Positions 61,717-64,000 of a DNA stretch of 64,000 bases are shown here, piece after piece. Numbering within the stretch: position 1 is the stretch's first letter; each line of letters starts with the position of its first letter. The translations under genes and the position numbers were made by a program. The notes beneath the pieces were generated by a model, which saw nothing but the letters and a program-made list of their open reading frames with translations, did no database searches and was not told the DNA's origin. This DNA is from Misgurnus anguillicaudatus (lineage: Eukaryota > Chordata > Actinopteri > Cypriniformes > Cobitidae): NCBI RefSeq assembly GCF_027580225.2, contig NC_073359.2, positions 12,579,001 through 12,643,000 on the forward strand, given 5' to 3'.

Positions 61717-62978
61717 GGGCCCTATTTTAACGATCTGAAACGCAAGTCCGAAGCGCAAAGCGCAAGTGACTTTGTGGGCGGATCTTGGGCGCTGTTGCTA
61801 TTTTCCCGGCGGGAGAAATAAGTCTTGCGCCGGGCGCAAATCAATAAGGGGTTGGTCTGAAGTAGGTTCATTATTCATAGGTGTGGTTTGGGCATAACGT
61901 CAAATAAACCAATCAGAACGTTATCCAACATTCCCTTTAAACGCAAGGGCGCAAGTTCCATGGCGGGTTTCTATTATTATGACGGATTTGACAGGCGCAC
62001 GCCAGGAGCGGTTCACAGCCGAGGAGACCGACGTTCTTGTAAGAGCAGTCAAAGACAGAGAAGTTGTTTTGTATTGGGATGGGAGAAACCCGCCCAAATC
62101 AGCGTCGGTTAAACAGGCGTGAAAGGAATTAGCCACAATTGTCTCATCAGCTGCGCCAAGCACTACAATGATGTCAGGAGACGGGGGGATCCCAAGCTTG
62201 GCAGCATAAATCGGGCACGCCGGGCACACAGGAGGACATCGCTGCGTCCACCCTCACTGCTGAAAGGGTTTTGGGGGCTTTGAAATCGGACACAAGAAAC
62301 GCAAGCAAGGTCCAACCCCAAAGTACACTTACAAATCAAGTTCACATACATGAAGGTTTCTTATGAAAACATTTTAATTATTATTTAGATAAAATAAACG
62401 TAATACAGCCACACAACAAATTTATGAAAATATTTTAATCGTTATTTGCATGATAATTGTTTAACGCTGCCACACAAAATAAATAAAAACTATCACCACA
62501 ATGCTCACCACAATGATTTCCCTTATCTCATGTGTTAATATTTTTTATTGTAACAATTTATGATTTAATGATTTCCCTTATCTTATATTTTTTATTGTAA
62601 CAATTTATGATTTGCAAAAATAACGGTTGCATCTGTGTAGATTAGATAAGCAATGCGCGTTGTGCACGCTATACATTATGATCAAGCATGCGCCCTTAAA
62701 ATAGCATAATGAACCACGCGCAACGCGTCACTGACTTTAGACTAGTTTTTTTGGTTAGTCGCGCAATTGTTTTTTGAAACTGCAAAATAGCATAAGAGAT
62801 GGTTTGCGCCGGAGCACGCCTCCTTTTTTGCGCTGAACCGCCCAGGGAGCGCAAGTTCATTCCCTAGTTTGCCGACGTGCGTCTGTGGAGGGAAAAACCC
62901 ACTGTGCGCCAGTGCAAAATACGAAATGATACATGCGTCACTGACAAAGTCAATTGCGCTGGGTGCAAGATAGGGCCC
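61717..62978. mobile_element. PIF/Harbinger-like element, TAA flanks, 1262 bp
   Basis: The ends are GGGCCCTATTTTAACG and the inverted TTGCACC...GATAGGGCCC type (GCAAGATAGGGCCC). TAA is present on both sides (61714-61716 and 62979-62981). GCGCAAG/TTGCGC words are abundant near both ends. It holds a broken Myb/SANT-like ORF but no DDE transposase. Confidence 0.85.
61979..62330 (+). pseudogene. Broken Myb/SANT-like protein of a Harbinger element
   Basis: From the ATG the frame reads through ERFTAEETDVLVRAVKDRE, NPPKSASVKQA and, after a stop at 62120-62122, KELATIVSSAAP. This matches the Myb/SANT-like DNA-binding partner protein that Harbinger transposons carry next to the transposase (related to host NAIF1). 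Further stops near 62205 and 62260 confirm it is dead. Confidence 0.75.
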
Positions 62979-62981
62979 TAA

Positions 62982-64000
62982 GGGTTAAATTTACATAATG
63001 TTCTAATCAGGCATCCCATTCAAAGGTCTTTTAGCCGATAAGATTGCTTTGGTTCAAAGACAGACTGATTTGAGCATACACATCCAACTGTTCAAGACAT
63101 TTTTACACTGCTATTTAAGTACAGATAGGTTGGTTAGTGAACGAGACCTAAAATACTGTGTGCAGAAGTGGAACAAGGTATTACAATATCTTCCCTACAC
63201 CTAAGCATTATTGAGATCCAGGTATATACACCATGTATACCATACACAATTTATGACCTTCATGTGAAATCATTCTAATGTTTGAAATTTAAGACTGGAG
63301 TGAAAAGCTCCTTTACTTCTCTATGTGTGTGGCCTGCTTAACATCATGACTGTCATGAAGGCCAATTCTTTGAAACTGTAATCCAAGCCTGGAAAACATA
63401 AATCACTGCTGGCAAATTCAGCTGTCAGCAGCCTTGACAAAACAATGAGGGCAACAGAAAGAAGTGAAGAAAGGCATGGAAATGACAAGGCTAATTTCAC
63501 CCACAACTGATTGTCAAATGAAGAAGGCACCTTCACAACAAAAAGAATAAATTAGTCCAATTTCCAGGCACTTGAGAGGGAATAGGAGGTGTTCAACCAT
63601 GAGACAGTTTTGCGCTAAAGGGCTTTCCAGTCCAGCAAAGACATGCCAGCAACCGAAAGAAAGACACTCTGGCAACAACACATGAGGATGAAGTGTAATT
63701 GTCTGTATGTAGGTTTTAAGTGTGAAAAGCTCATGGGCACAGCATCAATCAATAATTCTTCTGTCAACAGTTGTAATCTGTATTCATGTGACTGGATACA
63801 TTAACTATGAAGTGTAGATGGAAAACAAATAATGTACTGTACTGATTTCAGTGCGGTACAATCCATACAGGTAGGTTCGACACGTAATTCTCAGCACGTT
63901 TGTCTATCTGAATTGTACTGATAGAATGTGTATAGTGACATCACTGCTCATCACTGGTCCCTCGTCACAGTAGAAAGTAAAACTACTACTTTTACTGCGC
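62982..64000. other. Non-coding host DNA
   Basis: No gene recognised and no transposon ends seen. Confidence 0.4.

Overview
The window looks like nuclear DNA of a cyprinid-type teleost fish. It is AT-rich, its genes are split by introns with GT-AG borders, and it is crowded with short non-autonomous DNA transposons (TTAA-flanked, 8-bp-duplication hAT-like, TAA-flanked PIF/Harbinger-like), tRNA-derived SINE pieces and CTAT/CTGT microsatellites. This is judged from the repeat style, not from a database match. I find no convincing host protein-coding gene. The two multi-exon genes both belong to one very large mobile element.

Layout. 1-6532: host non-coding DNA with several MITEs, some nested. 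6533-6620: a CTAT microsatellite. 6621 to about 30467: a ~23.8-kb element with imperfect inverted termini. It carries a + strand gene (CDS 8605-16432, 8 coding exons, 378 aa, zinc ribbon plus C-terminal chromodomain-like segment) and a convergent - strand gene (CDS 28862-20643, 18 coding exons, 933 aa). The second gene has the cysteine clusters and D/D/E signature motifs of KDZ (Kyakuja-Dileera-Zisupton) transposases. Every exon junction of both models keeps phase, but the transposase has one in-frame TAG at codon 443. About a dozen younger transposons and repeat remnants sit in its introns and intergenic part, none in a coding exon. The same CTAT microsatellite resumes right after the element, which fits insertion into a microsatellite.

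30466-31700: a long compound CTGT/CTAT tract with recurring CTAGATT spacers. 31700-34080: non-repetitive DNA with GC-richer blocks (possible conserved non-coding DNA). 34084-41575: a stack of nested elements dominated by a 5.9-kb near-perfect palindrome (34152-40087), beside a 1.37-kb hAT-like element that contains a palindromic MITE. 41576-45480: MITEs and a broken THAP-domain remnant. 45540-48223: a TA microsatellite, a 27-bp-type minisatellite and the 3' end with LTR of a retroelement, each interrupted by a MITE. 48224-64000: mostly non-coding host DNA with further MITEs, a second THAP remnant, a SINE and a Harbinger-like element with a broken Myb/SANT-like ORF.

How the genes work together: in the large element the transposase would cut and join the termini. 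The zinc-ribbon/chromodomain protein is a plausible accessory factor for chromatin or DNA targeting, but that role is inference only. With the premature stop, this copy is probably no longer autonomous.
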